A DNA stretch of 64,000 nt, taken from Helopsaltes ochotensis. Its lineage: Eukaryota; Chordata; Aves; Passeriformes; Locustellidae. The translations under genes were made by a program, and so were the position numbers. The DNA is taken from positions 1,020,285 to 1,084,284 of the forward strand of contig VXBM01000141.1 of NCBI GenBank assembly GCA_013400155.1, read 5' to 3'. Below, piece after piece: positions 24,401 through 34,184 of the stretch (its first letter is position 1; every line of letters begins with the position of its first letter). Under the pieces are notes generated by a model. That model ran no database searches. It had not been told where the DNA came from and saw only the letters and a list, made by a program, of their open reading frames with translations.

Positions 24401-27299
24401 TTGAAGCAGGGAATGGGAAAATGTGATATCTGAAGGGACTATCATCTAATTATCTGCCTTCATTGAGTCCCTTAGGTGAGAAGAAAAGAGGAGCTGAAAG
24501 GAAGCCATGGCTAAAAACTCCACATGAAGGGGTCATGCATAAAACTTATGTAAATAAAACATCCAAGGGTCTCAGAATGATAGAAAGAATAAATTCTGTG
24601 TTGGAAATTTGCCCACTTATTTGCCCTTTGCACATCTTGCATGCAGAAGTGTGGTTAAGCTCTGCAAAGAGGAAGTCCAGCTTCTGGAATTTCATCTTTC
24701 ATTTTATGGGATCATGCTGAAATCCCATCCCTCAGCTTGTCTAAAGAAAAACAAAGGTGAATGAAAATATGTCAACTGTGTCTCTTAAGAGCATGTTCTG
24801 TGCTTTAGGGTCCATTCTGCTGATTTGACATATCAAGATGCCAACATTCCCTGATAATGCAGGTCTCACAGCTCTGCCAACAGCTGACTTTCGGGAGTCA
24901 TCCAAATGTCCTTGACTGAGTGCAGTGTGGCCACAGGAACAGTGGTCACAGAAAGCCTGTCCCCGATTGACTGAAATCATGTGGCATGCCTTATGCTATC
25001 TCTGGTGGCTTTAAGACATTAAAAAAAAAAAAAAAAGTATAAAGATTACCAAAAAGAAGCAAAAATGCTCACATGTCGCTGTAAACAATGAAAGAAATAA
25101 GGACAGAATGAAAAAGACCCTGAATTTGTAAAGCATACTTTTTTCGACCTGAAAGGCATTTCTGTATGTGCAAACCTGTGGTACAAGTCCAGTCATAACT
25201 CCAGAAGGGGAAGAAAAATTCAAGTGAATTTTCTCAAATTTGTTTTTCACCCAACCATTTCTTTTAATAAAATAGTGTAAAAGAAGCTGTGGACTTTATT
25301 CCCACTAGCAGCATCTACAAACAATTCTGAGTTCTTGTGCTCCCCTTGATCTCTCTTGCCACTACACATGTAATGCTCCTTTGACATTTCCAGAGATGTG
25401 CTGGTATCATCAAAGAAACTGCAAGCTGATTCCCTGCAGAAATGCAAATATAAATGACCTGGTAATTTCAATCTCTATAAAAAAGACAAAAAGCTAATAT
25501 AATTGTAAAAATACAAGCATCTGAGCAGGCATCAGGTTTGATCTTCATATTTAAAAAGTAATCACACTCAATGGGTTGTAACAAAGTAAAATCTACACCA
25601 AAGCACTTGAATAGTGATAGTGTACTGTCAGCTGAGTTTACTTGGTGTAGGTGTTTTCTTAATAGCACTATAAACATTTGTCCAGCTCTTGGGCAGATGG
25701 TCAGCTGTCCTTTACCCTCTGTGGTCACTCACATATATACAACGTGGATGTAAATCTCCACTGGATGGATTTTTCACATCAATTTGCAGTAAAGCAGCAC
25801 CACGAGATGCAGAGTAATAATGCAGAGGAGCTTGTAGTGTACAATAGCTATTCTTGCAGAAATCCTGTCAGTGAACTCCTGCTTCAGCACCCATAAGGTG
25901 CTTTACAATCCCCGTGGCTGAGCATGCCAGGGAACATCTCTTTTCATGTCATCCTTCCAGTGACATCAGGGAAGATTAAACCCTTCTGTAAAACAAGCCT
26001 CACAAGGGTGAAAGGGTGAGCCTTTTTGTTCCCTGAAGAGCACAACTGTCTGTTATTCATTCCCCTCTCTTGAGATAAAAGAGATGCATAAGTACTGTAA
26101 GAGAACAGCCAAGACACATTGAAGTTCAAAGCAGGAAAACTCGAAGTGCAACATACAGTTCAGTGGTGCGGGAGCATTTCCTTTCTATGAATCCCGGTTT
26201 ATTTTCAAAACAAAATGTTACTGTTTTGTTTTTGAAATCAGCTATGCAATTTCTAATCCTTTGAATTTCTATTCCTTTGCATTTCTATTCAATAAAGTAC
26301 TAGTATTCATAAATCCCCTGATACTTTAAGGAAGAATTAACCTTTAGCAGGGTAGAGGAAGGAATGGATATCGCAGCACCTTTTGGACAGATTTATGTCT
26401 AGGTCTATGGGAAAGGATAGATTTTTAATACATTGCAGATTTTGATAAGTTAAATATCACCACCTCTCTAAGTTAGGAAAACATTGCTATTTTATGGCTT
26501 ACAACTGCAGAGATGTGCAAAGAGAGGACTTTACCATGAGATCAAAGTATTCCGTATCTCCAAAGCAGTGTCAGGAACACAGCTGCATTTCCTTTCCCTG
26601 GTCTGTGTGTTAAGCAGAGGATATTCCCCCCTTTGCATTTCTGTATATATCCCTGGGCCAGCATTTATGAGCCATTTATGAGCTGCAATGTTCCAGCAGA
26701 GGTGCCTGCACCTGCTCTGGAGCAGCTAATGCCATGCATTGTCACCGCGTCCTAGTTCCTGCCTCACCTGAGTTGCTGTCTTTATAAACCCACACTAAAC
26801 TGAAAGTCCCTCCATGCATACTTATTAGTAAAAAATCTAAAGACTCTATAAGCATTCCTTTTAAAGACCTCTCATTTAAAAAAAATGTCATGGATGTGTT
26901 AGTTCTGTTTCCCCTTCCACACAGATATTATTTCAGAAAGAGATCCATAATTTCTGCTTTAAATCAGTGCTTTTCTAGCCCTTCAGCTTTCCAGCTCTGC
27001 TTGTGACACAACTCAAGGTAGCTCTAGCTCTTAGTGATGATTTCTCAGTGACCCTCACAGTCCTTCAAATATGAGTCTTTGATCTAAGACCTGTGCTTCT
27101 TGATGTCTTTGTCTTCCTTTTTGCACACTGCAAACTTAATCAGCAGGACTGCCTGCTGCACTCGGAGGCTTTGTTAAAAAGAAAATGAAAATGTACTTAC
27201 ACTGCTGGGGTATATGAGTGGCAGAGGAAGCAGCAGAAGTGGAATGAGAACAACGAGCAAGAGATTTCTGGATCGGAGAATCTCCTTCATCACTGCCAT
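2695..27299 (-). CDS. SLC13A4: SLC13A4, sodium/sulfate cotransporter (NaS2, SUT-1), 16 coding exons
   Basis: Plasma-membrane symporter of the SLC13 (DASS) family; the mammalian protein couples Na+ entry to uptake of sulfate and related oxyanions. I spliced 16 exons by hand: 27201-27299, 21338-21466, 18626-18762, 18238-18419, 17475-17529, 15823-15862, 15033-15110, 13552-13742, 12219-12338, 9281-9382, 8072-8173, 6913-7010, 5672-5802, 5167-5328, 3540-3677 and 2695-2832. They total 1902 nt, giving 633 residues plus TAA, close to the human length of about 626. All introns are GT-AG and all phases fit. Seen in the protein: the first family motif SNT (139-141), GGLTTIIGT (284-292), the second motif SNPAT (527-531) and the LPVGNPPNAIV signature (567-577). 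A poorly conserved hydrophilic loop spans about 183-267. The paralogue SLC13A1 is less likely, because residues 501-526 match my memory of SLC13A4 almost exactly. No frameshift or premature stop was seen. Confidence 0.97.
3250..3290. repeat. A-rich low-complexity tract
   Basis: Adenine runs interrupted by CC in SLC13A4 intron 15. No element boundary is visible. Confidence 0.8.
3421..3467. repeat. (ATT)n microsatellite
   Basis: About 47 bases of perfect TTA/ATT repeat in SLC13A4 intron 15, only about 70 bases beyond the exon 15 donor. It is likely length-polymorphic. Confidence 0.95.
3540..3677 (-). CDS. SLC13A4: SLC13A4 coding exon 15 (residues 543-588)
   Basis: The exon is 138 nt, phase 0 to 0, with acceptor TTCCAG and donor GTGAGT. 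It encodes SFAVMLPVGNPPNAIVFSYG, matching the sodium:sulfate symporter family signature. The position usually held by Phe is Val565, as I also recall for human SLC13A4. Confidence 0.97.
5167..5328 (-). CDS. SLC13A4: SLC13A4 coding exon 14 (residues 489-542), second sodium-site motif
   Basis: The exon is 162 nt, phase 0 to 0, with acceptor CCTCAG and donor GTGAGT. It encodes the membrane segment with VTEFVSNPATITIFLPILCS. SNPAT at 527-531 is the second SNT-type motif, the inverted-repeat counterpart of 139-141. LSLSSLP-WAVTLLACILVS identifies SLC13A4 rather than a paralogue. Confidence 0.97.
5672..5802 (-). CDS. SLC13A4: SLC13A4 coding exon 13 (residues 445-488)
   Basis: The exon is 131 nt, with acceptor ATACAG and donor GTACTG. 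It encodes WKDFQKTMPWEIVVLVGGG, the family's W-x(7,8)-M-P-W...GGG motif that begins the second structural repeat. It ends GYALAAGCK, where I recall human as GYALASGSK. Confidence 0.96.
6913..7010 (-). CDS. SLC13A4: SLC13A4 coding exon 12 (residues 412-444 plus 1 nt)
   Basis: The exon is 98 nt, with acceptor CCCTAG and donor GTGAGG. It encodes the TDATVSVFLGFLLFLIPAKK membrane segment, followed by a basic stretch, GKRRK. An AG further downstream (GAAAG) would lose four bases and the frame. Confidence 0.95.
8072..8173 (-). CDS. SLC13A4: SLC13A4 coding exon 11 (residues 378-411 plus 2 nt)
   Basis: The exon is 102 nt, with acceptor TTCTAG and donor GTGAGT. It encodes YPEMVTGFFFILMTLLWFTR, a membrane segment, then EPGFVPGW. 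Exons 9, 10 and 11 all begin and end in the same phase, so each could be skipped without a frameshift. Confidence 0.96.
9281..9382 (-). CDS. SLC13A4: SLC13A4 coding exon 10 (residues 344-377 plus 2 nt)
   Basis: The exon is 102 nt, with acceptor CTCAG and donor GTAAAC. It encodes a basic cytosolic loop with SKKKKTKREEMSERRIQEEY. The exon ends with AG of a Ser codon completed by exon 11. An earlier GT (GTTAGG) would break the frame. Confidence 0.94.
12219..12338 (-). CDS. SLC13A4: SLC13A4 coding exon 9 (residues 304-343 plus 2 nt)
   Basis: The exon is 120 nt, with acceptor TTACAG and donor GTGAGT. It encodes the strongly hydrophobic WFLFSFPISLIMLVLTWFW membrane segment and ends at LFLGC. It matches human SLC13A4 at nearly every residue I can recall. 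Confidence 0.97.
13115..13166. repeat. T-rich low-complexity tract (GGTTTTTT type)
   Basis: Long thymine runs interrupted by GG or single G in SLC13A4 intron 8. It is simple sequence. Confidence 0.85.
13552..13742 (-). CDS. SLC13A4: SLC13A4 coding exon 8 (residues 241-303 plus 2 nt)
   Basis: The exon is 191 nt, with acceptor TGACAG and donor GTAAGG. It finishes the variable loop and returns to conserved sequence at RHDHMVCKCLSLSISYAATI. GGLTTIIGTSTSLIFLEHFN follows, the conserved segment before the middle of the transporter. An alternative acceptor 6 nt further in (GCTCAG) would drop two residues in frame. Confidence 0.95.
15033..15110 (-). CDS. SLC13A4: SLC13A4 coding exon 7 (residues 215-240)
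   Basis: The exon is 78 nt, phase 0 to 0, with acceptor TTGCAG and donor GTAAGG. It encodes the next part of the cytosolic loop, starting SMNGVHMIANPIGT. MNGV and NPI align with the human loop; the rest is divergent, as expected for this region. Confidence 0.9.
15823..15862 (-). CDS. SLC13A4: SLC13A4 coding exon 6, 40-nt microexon (residues 201-214)
   Basis: A very short exon with acceptor TTTTAG and donor GTATTG. It encodes DATTTDFNSLMHSK once joined to the GA from exon 5. It aligns with the human D-R-S-N-A-D-L-T-T-L-M-H-N-E stretch, and its 40 nt exactly restore frame between exons 5 and 7. The donor is weaker than its neighbours. Confidence 0.88.
17475..17529 (-). CDS. SLC13A4: SLC13A4 coding exon 5 (residues 183-200 plus 2 nt)
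   Basis: A 55-nt exon with acceptor TTTCAG and donor GTAAGA. It encodes part of the variable loop; PSLELIFINE matches PSLELIFVNE of the human protein as I recall it. It starts in phase 1 and ends in phase 2, consistent with both neighbours. Confidence 0.93.
18238..18419 (-). CDS. SLC13A4: SLC13A4 coding exon 4 (residues 122-182 plus 1 nt), first SNT motif
   Basis: The exon is 182 nt, with acceptor CTCCAG and donor GTATTT. It encodes SMWLSNTSTTAMVMPIVEA. The Ser-Asn-Thr at 139-141 aligns with the first SNT motif of SLC13 transporters, which lies at the sodium and substrate site. The exon then enters an acidic hydrophilic loop rich in Glu. Confidence 0.96.
18626..18762 (-). CDS. SLC13A4: SLC13A4 coding exon 3 (residues 77-121 plus 2 nt)
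   Basis: The exon is 137 nt, with acceptor ATGCAG and donor GTGAGT. It encodes the FKNTTLLLMGVICVAAS membrane hairpin and the conserved NLHKRIALR motif. It ends with AT of a Met codon, completed by the first G of exon 4. Confidence 0.96.
21338..21466 (-). CDS. SLC13A4: SLC13A4 coding exon 2 (residues 34-76)
   Basis: The exon is 129 nt, phase 0 to 0, with acceptor CTGCAG and donor GTCAGA. It encodes YWVSEAVPLGAAALVPAFL, the family's second membrane segment with its W-x-x-E-A-x-P-L core. The run EASCAYVLIVTAVYW fits SLC13A4 closely. Confidence 0.96.
23176..23391 (+). mobile_element. CR1 LINE fragment, 3' end
   Basis: The stretch resembles the CR1 3' end as I know it. Matches include GGGTGGTCAGGGATTGGAAT, the CCCAGAGAGGTGGTGGA block, CACCATCCCTGGAAG and TTGGACTTGATGACCTTAGA. 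It ends in ATTCTATGA-like terminal repeats. It is severely 5'-truncated with no intact frame, and it lies in SLC13A4 intron 1, antisense to the gene. Confidence 0.85.
24010..24106. repeat. A/C-rich low-complexity tract
   Basis: AAAC, CAAA and long C runs over about 97 bases in SLC13A4 intron 1. A small open frame read through it is a composition artefact. Confidence 0.85.
25021..25037. repeat. A17 homopolymer
   Basis: A 17-base adenine run in SLC13A4 intron 1. I see no retroposed sequence next to it. Confidence 0.9.
27201..27299 (-). CDS. SLC13A4: SLC13A4 coding exon 1 (residues 1-33)
   Basis: It carries the start codon and the first membrane segment (LLLVVLIPLLLLPLPLIYP), then ends on a GTAAGT donor in phase 0. 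The ATG at 27299-27297 has A at -3 and G at +4, a good Kozak context. An in-frame TGA lies at 27410-27408 with no ATG between. This start gives 33 residues in the exon, the same as the human protein as I recall it. A second ATG three codons downstream is a possible alternative. Confidence 0.93.
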
Positions 27300-30200
27300 A
27301 CTCCTTCTGGTGGCTTTCTTCTTCAGATTCTTCTCTGGTTCCTCAGATATTCCAATTTTCACTCCACGTTTTCCTTCACCTGCGCCTGGATTTCCCCCAA
27401 AGATCTCTCACAACCTCATCTCTTATCCACACAGTCATCTAAAATACCTTTCTTAGTTTATTTATTCTTCAATATGTTGTTTTGAAAAGTTTTTTTGATT
27501 AAAAAAACATTCAGTTTATGTAGGGCTCACCAGCACATCCAAATTATTATCACACTGTAATATGCAGAGGTTTGCAAGTTGGAGCATAGTGATATTTTGA
27601 CAAATTTTCTTTTTAATTCAGACTCACAGTTGTAGATGTGTTGTATCCTTATTCCCATGTTGTATAAAGTCTTTTTCTTCCATCATCTAGTGGTGTAATT
27701 TCTGTTTTCATAAACCAGGCAAGATATGATTTGAGGTGCTGGTTTTCCTCCTGTTTGATAGTCTGAAGGTCTCAAATACAGTCTCTTTTCTGCTGGAAAA
27801 TTACTAAACCAAACAATTCATTTTTCAATGTGTAGAAATAAATTTTCAGGTACTTCTTCTTTAAAGAAAAGACTAAACTCCCCTTCCATTTGCAGCTCCT
27901 TTGGATTTTATTTCTTTGCTTCTATTTTGTATCTACCTTTACCCTACTTTTGCCCTGAGCTTGGAATTCACAGGGCAGTAATTCCAACATGGATTATACT
28001 TGATCTCAAGACAAAAAATTGTTAAAAAGCTACAGGCAGCTCTAATTCACCAATGAGGACTGCAGAAGGTAGAAGTTGCTCCACCCATTGTCCCAAACCC
28101 AGTCAGAACATTTGAGAAAATCAACAGCCTTCTGACATTGCCACAAATATATAAAAAGACCTTTTTTAAGTGGCTGAACAGTTGGTTATTGTTTCAAGGT
28201 CCCTGTACTGATGATAAATAAATAATCATTGTTTTCTGAACAGTATCTTTTGTATTCATGTTTCTGCCATCATGACCCTTGAAGGTCACTAATTCATAAG
28301 GCATGGGCTGATCTCTGTACTGACTGGTGTGCCCCCAGTAACCATAGGGTTCAAAATCAAACTGAGAAGTTTTACACTTTCTACTCTTGTCTTCTGGGGG
28401 AAAAAACATTTCTCCAACTCCTCTGCTATTAATACTTTTTGTGGGGCAGAAAGCACTGGAGATTTAGGACTGAACCCGCTGGCTGCTTACACACACGGTC
28501 TGTAGACAGACAAACGTATACTTGCCCTGTCTCTCATGGGAAGAGCACATCTGGGATTTTCCATGGCCCCCAAAACTTGCTTGCCTGTCTCTGCCCACCC
28601 TCTTCTGGTCAGGGACAAACGGAGCTCCCCAGACTGGACTGCGATGCCTCTGTGACCCTGAGTCCTGGGAGCCTGGCAAACGCCGACGCGCAGCGGAGTT
28701 TGATGTGCAGGCTGAATTCTTCCTGAAATTAATAATTGTATCTCAGACTTCTATACCTCGAAACTTCCATCAAATTCCTTTGAGACCTTTCATGTAAATT
28801 TAACAACTAGTTCTGGAAGAAAACCATAGTTAATGTGAAGATTTTGGTTGGCCAATATAGCTCAGGCTCTCTTTTTTCAAGTGTTTCAGAGAAACTAAGT
28901 AAATAATACATTAAAGGTCTAAAATCTTCATAAAATGAAACATTGTTTTATTTAAAATGGAAAAATATAATCTTATTTCATATTTTTATGATCCATAAGG
29001 TCAAAGGGTGGATAAAATGTGCCATTTAGGGGCAATGGTTTTCTAACCTGTGAGATAAGAACTGCCCATAAAGAAGATTCAGTCCAAAGTGATGAGATGA
29101 AAACTGAGATAGAGAGAAGATAACCTACACCTGCATCGTAAGCAATACTGAGGGAGGGAAATGCCCTAAGCCCAAAGAACCTCCCTGAAGGCCGAGGGCT
29201 CCTTTCCACCTGAATTCTGGGAAATTTCTATTTCTTGTCTCCTTCAGAGGGAAAGGCTATTCCCTCTTCTCGCCTGTACTGTTGCTCCCATGAAGAGTTT
29301 CACAGTCTGAGATAAAGAAATTACTCAAGGTGAAGTTGCAAACTAGTAAATCTGCTGCTGAAATCAATACAATACAAAGGCAAGGACTTTTATATAGGAA
29401 GTTTTTATTATTACATTGAGAGTCTCTGTTAAATTAACCTGGGCAGTCCAACCACTTTCCCAAGGAATAAATCTTTTTCTTACATTACACACAGTAAAAG
29501 GAGGAGGGAAAAAAACCTCATAAAACCTTTATTTTCTGCTGAGGAGATAAATGTTTCAGCTACCAATTTGTGAATATGGTAAGGTATGTATGCCATAGGG
29601 AATTATAAGTTATTACAAATTATCTGTAATTCTTTTTATGGGATATTTTACGATTAGTAAACTCTGTTGGGCAGTCCTGTTGTGGGGCGAGGAGCATGGC
29701 TGGGAGGTATTTCTCTGATTGGTGACTGCTAGCAATTAAAATTTGCTCTAGTTCTCTTTCTTGCTATTTTTGCACGCTTGCAGTAGCTGGCTACGAGGCA
29801 TTTATGAATTGCCCTGGTTCCAGGCTCTTCCAGCAAGTGATGTTCCAGGGAGCCAAGAAGCAGAGCTGGAAAGGCAGTATTGCACTCTGGCATTTTCCCT
29901 TCATGTGCTTATAAAGCATGGTGGGGGAAGAAATCACAGGCAGATCATCAGTGTTAAAGCTGAGGGCTCAAAGGGCATGTGGGCAGGAGCAAGGCTGCTT
30001 TGGGGGTGCTGAGCTCTGTGTGTGCAAGCAGAGGAGACAGAGAGATTTGTGGCCCAGAGCTTTGTGCCTGAGGTTTGCAGTTTACTTTGCCATCTGCCAG
30101 ACAGGTTTTGAAGATGGCCAACAAAATTTTTCAGGTATAAAAGTGCACCCACACGTGTGGCTAAATGAATGTGCACACTTGTACCACAAATCTAGAAACC

Positions 30201-30748
30201 CCTGGGGAAAACAAGACTGACTCTGTCTGATATAAGCCCTTTGTCCAGCTGCTAATGCCACAGCCAGACTGCCCCTTAGGCTGCTGTTTCCACGTTCCCA
30301 CAGGTGTTTGCCAAACCCAGAGCACTCCGACTGCTTGCACTGTGCTCTTTTGCTGTGCTTAAGGGTAGAGTTTTTCAGCTCCAGTCCTTGAGGTACCCCT
30401 TTTGAGGGACGAAGAAGCATCAATTCCGTTTGTTCAGGTGATGCAAAAGCAGTTAAACATGATTCAGAACTTGGGCTGGAATCCTTAGGTCTGTTTTAGT
30501 CTCAGGGATTTGTGATTTTGGCCTGCATCCTTAATATATTATGCAATGAAAAATAGAGAATTATGATATGAAAGGATGAAATAAATGTTCATCTATTTTT
30601 CCATTTTCTGGAAGTAGAAGCACCTCTAATATCAATAGAAAAACAGAGCTTGTATCTCTTGAGCACAAAAATTACGGGGTTTGATTTAGAAGAGTTTGGA
30701 TTTTTGACAGCTAGTCATCCTTCTGACAAAATAAATCTCCTTTTTCTG

Positions 30749-30784
30749 TTTATTTTCTGTTCATGATTGTTTCCAGAGTTTATT
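30749..30784 (-). promoter_or_regulatory. Pair of AATAAA poly(A) signals for FAM180A
   Basis: Two minus-strand AATAAA hexamers, at 30749-30754 and 30779-30784, about 1.15 kb beyond the stop. They are the first canonical hexamers I found downstream; use is inferred. Confidence 0.4.
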
Positions 30785-31932
30785 ATAATTGGTTGCAGCA
30801 TTTCTACAGTTTTTACTTTGCTGCTCTCAAATTCATAACTCGCACCACTGAATTGGCAAATAGCCTTTTCTGCTAAGTGGTCAGATGCAATTGTTCACTG
30901 ATTGAACAATTTGGGATTCTTCCACGTACTCAGCACTTATGTGCACACACATGCATGAACACAGACACACACACAAAAACACACATACTCAAATGAATAT
31001 ACAATTTACTGTTAAAAAAAAAGAGCCACAGTGCCAGATTCAGCACCAGGTATGTTTAATGCACCTTCCTCCCTTGCCTCAGTAAAGCATGGGTTTAGAT
31101 GATCTACGTTCAAGTGATAGAACCAAGAAAAATGTGTCATTATTAAATTAAATAGGGCCTTTGTCTTGCCTTGGATTCCACTGAGGACAAATACATGTTC
31201 CTTTCAAGAAAACAAGCAGCAGAAGCAAGATCGTGTGCAAATAATGAAAGAATCATTGCAGACGGTTTGGGAGGACAGCTCCAGGAAGCGGGGAATACGT
31301 TCACAGGCATTGTTTGCTGCTGGTCTTCACAATGCCCTTTGTCTTCTGCAAATGTTATTGCAATTAAACACTGGCTCAGCCAAATGAAGTGAATCAGAGA
31401 GTGCTTATTTATGAGACCGTTTGGAATGAATAATATGTGGCATAATTTCTGAAGGCTGACAGTCATGAAACCTCTTCCTTTTACAGCAGGCCTTCATCTC
31501 TGTGTAATATTCACATACTGGCCAGCCAAAATATGAACTTGTTTCCTCAGCTAGGAAAGCAGCACTCTCCAGCACTTACACATCAGCATGTGAGCATAAG
31601 CACAGTATATTTATGTATTGCTAATAGGAAACCCAAAGGATGAATCAAGGGTTTTCCTGAACCAAGGGTCTGCCTAGGTGTACACCAAACTCCCTTCTTT
31701 TCCTGTCACAGAATGTGCCTCCAAGCCAGCACAAAAATCGAATTCTCAGGACTGAAGACATTTTTCACCACTTAGCATGGAACTAGAAAGCAGATTCCAC
31801 AAGAGGGAGCCAGAAAACGAACAATCTTTCTTGAAGCAGGCTATTAAACTCTTTTGCAGAATAAAGTGATGGGCGTGCTGCATTGTGTCCTTCATCGGCC
31901 AGAGCAGGTGGCTGAGCCGCTGCTCCTCTTCA
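30749..31932 (-). other. FAM180A: Probable FAM180A 3' UTR
   Basis: It follows the FAM180A stop. Minus-strand candidate signals are ATTAAA at 31055-31060 and AATAAA at 30779-30784 and 30749-30754, which would give a 3' UTR of roughly 0.9 to 1.2 kb. The end point is inferred. Confidence 0.4.
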
Positions 31933-32274
31933 CTATGAGGGCTGTTTGTTGTAGGGGAGCATCAAGTCGTTCTTCAGGGCTTTGTAGAGGTTGACAAAGG
32001 ACTCAGCCCAAGTGTCTTTCTGGTGCCCCTGGGACTGAGCAGCTCGGTAGGCCGTGTAGACCATGGTCAGCACTGTCCTTTCAAAGTCTTCTTTCTTGAG
32101 GACCCTCGGGTAGGAAGACAACCTGCTGCTCAGCCTGCGGATCTCTGTGATGCTCTTGGGGATAATCTCGTTGCAGATGGTGTTGAACTCGGCAGCCTTC
32201 CTCAGGGAAGCCAGCTCCTCGTCTTTGATGGAGATCCTCTGACCTTTGTCAATGTCAAGCTCAGCTAAAAGAAA
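31933..32274 (-). CDS. FAM180A: FAM180A coding exon 3 (residues 60-172 and stop)
   Basis: The exon is 342 nt including TAG at 31935-31933, with acceptor CACCAG. It starts FLLAELDID and carries most of the conserved domain, including GHQKDTWAESFVNLYKALKN near the C-terminus. The first residues of the open frame (MHQ) are intron, not protein. Confidence 0.96.
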   Translation of the reverse strand, partial: FLLAELDIDKGQRISIKDEELASLRKAAEFNTICNEIIPKSITEIRRLSSRLSSYPRVLKKEDFERTVLTMVYTAYRAAQSQGHQKDTWAESFVNLYKALKNDLMLPYNKQPS

Positions 32275-34110
32275 CTGGTGCAAAATCAGAACACAGAAAG
32301 CTATTTATTTTCTCCAAGAGACGCCAGACAGAGTACATGTGAATTACAATACATTCTTGTGTCTTTAATTTTTTTTCAAATGGAGACAGTTGCACTGAAG
32401 GTGGGGAAGACCAGAAAGTTTCTATGTGTTCCCACCCTTCTGGTGAACTATCACACAGCCATGGGTTTATTGCTGTGATGAATAAAAGTGACACAAAGCC
32501 CCATAAAGGACAACCCCAGTATGGACAGTAACCCCAGTCCTGGTTAAGGATAAAGGTTGGTATACTTAACCTCATACAGCAGGACCACATCTTCCAGCGA
32601 GTTTTGTAGCACTGGGTTGAGGAAGGCAGCTGAGGACCTCTTGAATCTCTGAGCAGCTGGGAAAAGCATAGCTGGAAAACAGTAATGGGAAAAGAGAGGT
32701 TCTGTAAGGTCCCAAACACTGACAAGAAGAAGCACTTTTCAATAGTAGAGTCAAGCAAAAAACTGCCTCTTGCAAAGCCTTACTGTACAGTCTGGCCTTT
32801 CACTGTACATGAAACGTGTGGCAGGGACTGCTTTGATCCTGATCTACCAGGGATGGAGGTTGGTTAGCGGTTTGTCCTGGATCCATAGGGTGCCTAACAC
32901 AGGGTGCTTTTTTATCCAAACCTGGGACTCTGAGTTACAGCCTCAGAGGCGAAAGGAATAATGATAATTGCAGCATTAACATTGTCTGAAGTAGAGGTCC
33001 TTTTCCTGGATCTGAAAGGGGAAATCAGTACTGATACTCAACAAAGCCTACTTTTCTTTCGGTCCATTCTTCTACTGTCATGCTTCTGAGAATCCACATT
33101 TCTCCTGGTTTCAATTATCTAGAAGTTGATCTCCCCTTATTTATTAGAGACAGATCCACCAGAGAGTAATCAGCTCATCTGTCCTGGGCCTTTACGTTGG
33201 GAAGGAGTGACTCACCCAGATGTCTGTGTCTCTTCACTGAGCCTGTTACCAGCTTAGACAAGAGAGGTGAGGTGAATCCCAGCTTAGGGCGACTTTAATA
33301 CTTTGCAGTGTCGTAACTGGAAAAAACAGAGCCTCCAACCATCAGGTATCTGTTCACTACTGTGAAGTGCACTACAGACATTGTCTCAGGGAAATGAGAC
33401 AGCAAACATATGTACAGTCTCTGAACTCAGCACCCCAGTGAAGTAGAGCATTTATGGAATCAATGACCTGGACAGTCCAGGGTATAGAAAACATCTGATG
33501 CTGCTTTAGAGAAGACCTAAATTCTTTAAGTTATTAACCAGGTTACTAACCATCCATGTACTGTTAAAAAGTCTAAATTACTTTCAGAGCAGAAGGGAAA
33601 AACTATGTTTAGTGTTTTATTTGTATATTTTTATTTGTAAATTATTTAGATTTTTATGTTTGGGTATTCATAATTTGAATTTGTTGGATCTTTTTCTAAT
33701 ATTCAGGACTAGGAACGGTTCTTTTAAACTTGTGCTTACATGACTGTTGATATGTTTCCCATACACTTTATTTCTCATTTTCTCATTTCTCATTTATCTC
33801 TCTTTACCAATAGACAAATTTGGAAACCAGTCTAAGAAAAACAGGAAACAAATCCCCCACATTTCGAAAGGAATTATGATTCCCCTGTCAAAATTAAGAA
33901 TTTTTTAGATCTATGAGTAACATGCAATAGAACATGCAGCTTACTTCGAATTTCTGGAAAGTTTCTACCCACCCTTCCTCTACCAGATTTTTTTCACATG
34001 AAACATTTTTACAAAATCAATTTTATCTGGTTTTGCCAAAGTTCTTGTAATGGATTTTGCATGCTGCCTGTAAATAACCTGAAAATCATTTAAAGCTCTC
34101 TCTTCAGGGC

Positions 34111-34184
<74 letters not shown>

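Larger units (their letters stand above)
18763..27200. other. SLC13A4 introns 1 and 2
   Basis: Intron 2 is 18763-21337 and intron 1 is 21467-27200. They hold a CR1 fragment (23176-23391), an A/C-rich tract (24010-24106) and an A17 run (25021-25037). A 152-codon plus-strand open frame at 18919-19377 lacks any known domain, and I treat it as chance. Confidence 0.7.
27300..31932. other. Intergenic region between FAM180A and SLC13A4
   Basis: The left end, just above 27299, is the SLC13A4 5' UTR and promoter side. I see no TATAAA in the right orientation there. The right end is FAM180A 3' UTR. A moderately GC-richer patch with a few CpGs (28470-28720) could be an upstream promoter or 5' exon, but nothing proves it. 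The other open frames are short and unrecognised. Confidence 0.55.

Noticed and set aside
32261..32758. 165-codon minus-strand open frame over FAM180A exon 2
   Set aside because: It reads the exon in the wrong frame and runs through introns. The correct frame is set by the conserved LFPAAQ and LEDVVLLYE segments.
33210..33300. Strong GTGAGT donor-like site just upstream of FAM180A exon 2
   Set aside because: The preceding minus-strand sequence has stops in frame and no ATG leading to it; treated as a cryptic site.
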